Shown here piece after piece: positions 6,216-7,805 of a stretch of 7,805 nucleotides of DNA. The stretch comes from Rubrivivax sp. (GTDB taxonomy: Bacteria; Pseudomonadota; Gammaproteobacteria; Burkholderiales; Burkholderiaceae): contig SEEY01000162.1 in NCBI GenBank assembly GCA_004211235.1, positions 1-7,805 of the forward strand, written 5' to 3'. Positions within the stretch are counted from its first letter, which is position 1; every line of letters starts with the position of its first letter. Under the pieces are notes generated by a model. The model had not been told where the DNA came from and searched no databases. It was given only the letters and a program-made list of their open reading frames with translations. A program made the translations under genes and the position numbers.

Positions 6216-6221
6216 TCCCGT
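6216..6221 (-). promoter_or_regulatory. Putative ribosome-binding site supporting a TTG start of the BLUF gene
   Basis: ACGGGA on the minus strand ends 6 nt before TTG 6209. The two upstream TTG codons have no comparable purine run at this distance, so this site favours the 142-residue form. Confidence 0.4.
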
Positions 6222-6274
6222 CAAAACTACCGCGGATGGCAAACGCCGTGCCCGGTGGCAATGACAGGCCGTCG

Positions 6275-7805
6275 TCAGAGCCGCAGTTCCAGGTTCTCGC
6301 CGCTGAGGAAGTCGCCGTTGGCCGGCACGTCCAGCATGCGTTCGAGTGAGCCCTTGAGCTTGAGCTTGGCCGCCTGTTCGGGCGCGATGCGCAGGCGCAG
6401 CACGCCCGGCGCGACCTGGTGGAAGAGGTAGTAGCCATCGCCCGAGCTGGTGGTCTTCGCGACGACGTCGCCCTGGCCGTTCAGCAGTTCCAGCTGCGCA
6501 TCGCCGATGCCCCGCTTCCTGCCGCCAGCCTCCACCAGGTAGACGGTGCCCTCGACCTCCGAGGTCGTGATGACCGGGAACTCCAGCGGCTCGACGCGCC
6601 CGGGCCGTGGCAACACGCGCACGCCCGCCGTCAGCGGCTTCCACTGCGGGTCTTCGAGCGTGGCCGGGTCCAGGGCGATGTCGGCGTAGCGGCCGGGCGT
6701 CAGCCGGTTCAGCAGCGCGACGCCGCCGGCGTCGGTCAGCCGCGGGTGTCGGCCGCCGCCGTTGAGGATGAAGCCGGCGTTGGGCACGAACTCCTCGCCG
6801 GGGTCGCGCACGCCGTTCATGTTGCGGTCGACGAAGGCGCGTGCCGACACGGCGCCGGTGCCGGCCAGCGGCTGGCCTTCCACCAGCCATCGGCCGCTGC
6901 GCGGGTCACGGTCGAGTGCCACGAACAGCTGCAGGCCCACGGCCAGTTCGCGCTGGCTGGAATAGCTGGCGCTCAGCGCCAGGCCGAAGGCGCCGAGATT
7001 CTTGCTGAAGCCGGCGGACACCAGCGTCAGGCCGGAGTCCATGCTGCGCAGCAGGCCGGCGTTGAGCTGGTAGCCATCGGCCAGGCTGCGGTCGGCACTG
7101 ATGGCCACGGCCTGCAGGCTGGCGCCCGGCTGCACGCGGTAGTTCAGCTGCGCGTTCAGGCCGGTGTCGGCCACGCGGCGGCTGACCTGCAGCGCGCCGT
7201 CGGTGCTGGTGGCGTCGCCATTGCGCTGCCAGCGCAGGCTGTTGGACAGGGCCGTGCCCCACAGCATGGCCGAGGTGCGCAGGCCGAGCTGGACGTTGCT
7301 GGGCCCGCCGTCGAGCGCATTGCGCAGCGCGTTGAAGTCCAGCAGCAGGCGCGGCAGGCCGCCCAGGCGCACGCTGCCCTGCAGGTGCATCTCGTCGCGC
7401 TGCCGCACGCCACCGGCCACGTCGGCGAACTGGTCGTTCACGAAGCTGCCCTGGCGCTGCGTGTGCAGCAGGTCGAGTGCGAAACCGCCGAGCCGCGTCT
7501 TCAGGCCCAGCTCGCCCAGTGCGCCGCGGTTGCTGCCGCCGCGCATCGTCACCAGCTGGCCGCTGAGGATCATCGAGTCGAGGTAGGCGAGCAGGCCGAA
7601 CTGGCCGTAGTCCAGCGGGTCGGCGGCCACACCTCCCACCAGGCGCGGCCGCCGCACCAGGCCGACCTTGCCGGTCAGCTTCTTGCCGATGCCGATGTCG
7701 ACCTGGGCCACGCTGCGCACCGAGCCGTCGTCCGCCACCTGCGAGGCCAGCGTGTAGAAGACCTCGCCGGGCTTCACGCTGGCCTGGTCGAGCAGGAAGT
7801 TCTGC
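6275..7805 (-). CDS. Large cell-envelope protein, C-terminal part: beta-rich region plus two Ig-like domains
   Basis: The gene is open at the right edge; 509 C-terminal residues are visible, beginning QNFLLDQASVKPGEVFYTLA. Residues 1 to about 310 consist of alternating hydrophobic/polar strands with many Gly, Ser and Arg (for example GLRTSAMLWGTALSNSLRWQ and LNAQLNYRVQPGASLQAVAI). This is the look of an outer-membrane beta-barrel or a usher-like protein. At about 325-338 lies DRNMNGVRDPGEE, a DxNxNGxxDxGE calcium-loop motif that opens an SdrD B-like/carboxypeptidase-regulatory-like Ig fold. A second such domain runs from about 418 (GTVYLVEAGGRKRG to DGYYLFHQVAPG). The last strands end SGENLELRL. 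An outer-membrane pilus-usher-like or adhesin-anchoring role is inferred; the N-terminus with any signal peptide is outside the window. The BLUF gene begins about 65 bp downstream on the same strand, without an obvious terminator between them. Confidence 0.75.
   Translation of the reverse strand, partial: QNFLLDQASVKPGEVFYTLASQVADDGSVRSVAQVDIGIGKKLTGKVGLVRRPRLVGGVAADPLDYGQFGLLAYLDSMILSGQLVTMRGGSNRGALGELGLKTRLGGFALDLLHTQRQGSFVNDQFADVAGGVRQRDEMHLQGSVRLGGLPRLLLDFNALRNALDGGPSNVQLGLRTSAMLWGTALSNSLRWQRNGDATSTDGALQVSRRVADTGLNAQLNYRVQPGASLQAVAISADRSLADGYQLNAGLLRSMDSGLTLVSAGFSKNLGAFGLALSASYSSQRELAVGLQLFVALDRDPRSGRWLVEGQPLAGTGAVSARAFVDRNMNGVRDPGEEFVPNAGFILNGGGRHPRLTDAGGVALLNRLTPGRYADIALDPATLEDPQWKPLTAGVRVLPRPGRVEPLEFPVITTSEVEGTVYLVEAGGRKRGIGDAQLELLNGQGDVVAKTTSSGDGYYLFHQVAPGVLRLRIAPEQAAKLKLKGSLERMLDVPANGDFLSGENLELRL

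Noticed and set aside
6220..6225. TTGACG on the minus strand before the BLUF gene as a -35 element
   Set aside because: No -10-like hexamer occurs 16-18 bp downstream, where the sequence is ACCTGC and already coding.
6210..6890. In-frame extension of the BLUF reading frame upstream to 6890
   Set aside because: That part is Arg/Ala-rich and lies out of frame inside the envelope-protein gene. BLUF homology begins only near 6200.

Overview
The window is about two-thirds G+C, with tightly packed genes and strong third-position GC. Long spurious reading frames therefore lie opposite nearly every gene. Protein features suggest a betaproteobacterium of the order Burkholderiales, broadly of the Rubrivivax/Leptothrix type: an IspD ending in an NFKVTWPEDFALA-type motif, a four-helix-bundle chemoreceptor with an Ala/Pro-rich tail, and a short class II aldolase/adducin paralogue. 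The assignment rests on family resemblance only. I see no tRNA, rRNA, CRISPR array, insertion sequence or phage gene.

Layout. Positions 1-556 (minus strand) hold the first 24 codons of a gene leaving the window and a small exported four-cysteine protein of unknown function. Positions 643-2117 (plus strand) hold a class II aldolase/adducin-like protein and ispD of the MEP isoprenoid pathway. From 2157 to the right edge all genes are on the minus strand. Read in the direction of transcription they are: a large cell-envelope protein (partial, beta-strand-rich with two Ig-like C-terminal domains), a short BLUF blue-light receptor, a soluble PAS histidine kinase, a NarL/FixJ response regulator and a methyl-accepting chemotaxis protein.

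The main point of interest is the BLUF-kinase-regulator group. The BLUF gene lies 9 bp from the kinase gene and the kinase gene overlaps the regulator gene by about 32 bp, so they look like one transcription unit. The BLUF protein keeps the photocycle residues Tyr, Asn and Gln at the canonical 24- and 18-residue spacings, plus the WAM motif, but has no output domain. The kinase has no membrane segment and a PAS domain of unknown ligand. The simplest model, which is inference, is a blue-light two-component pathway in which the BLUF protein controls the kinase by contact and the regulator acts on DNA. The adjacent chemoreceptor is a possible target or a motility partner.

The 221-bp gap between the regulator and chemoreceptor genes is unusually rich in inverted repeats. 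These include a perfect 16-bp palindrome followed by a T-run on the plus strand, a 7-1-7 inverted repeat that could be an operator, and a GC-rich nested hairpin. A further hairpin separates the convergent ispD and chemoreceptor genes.
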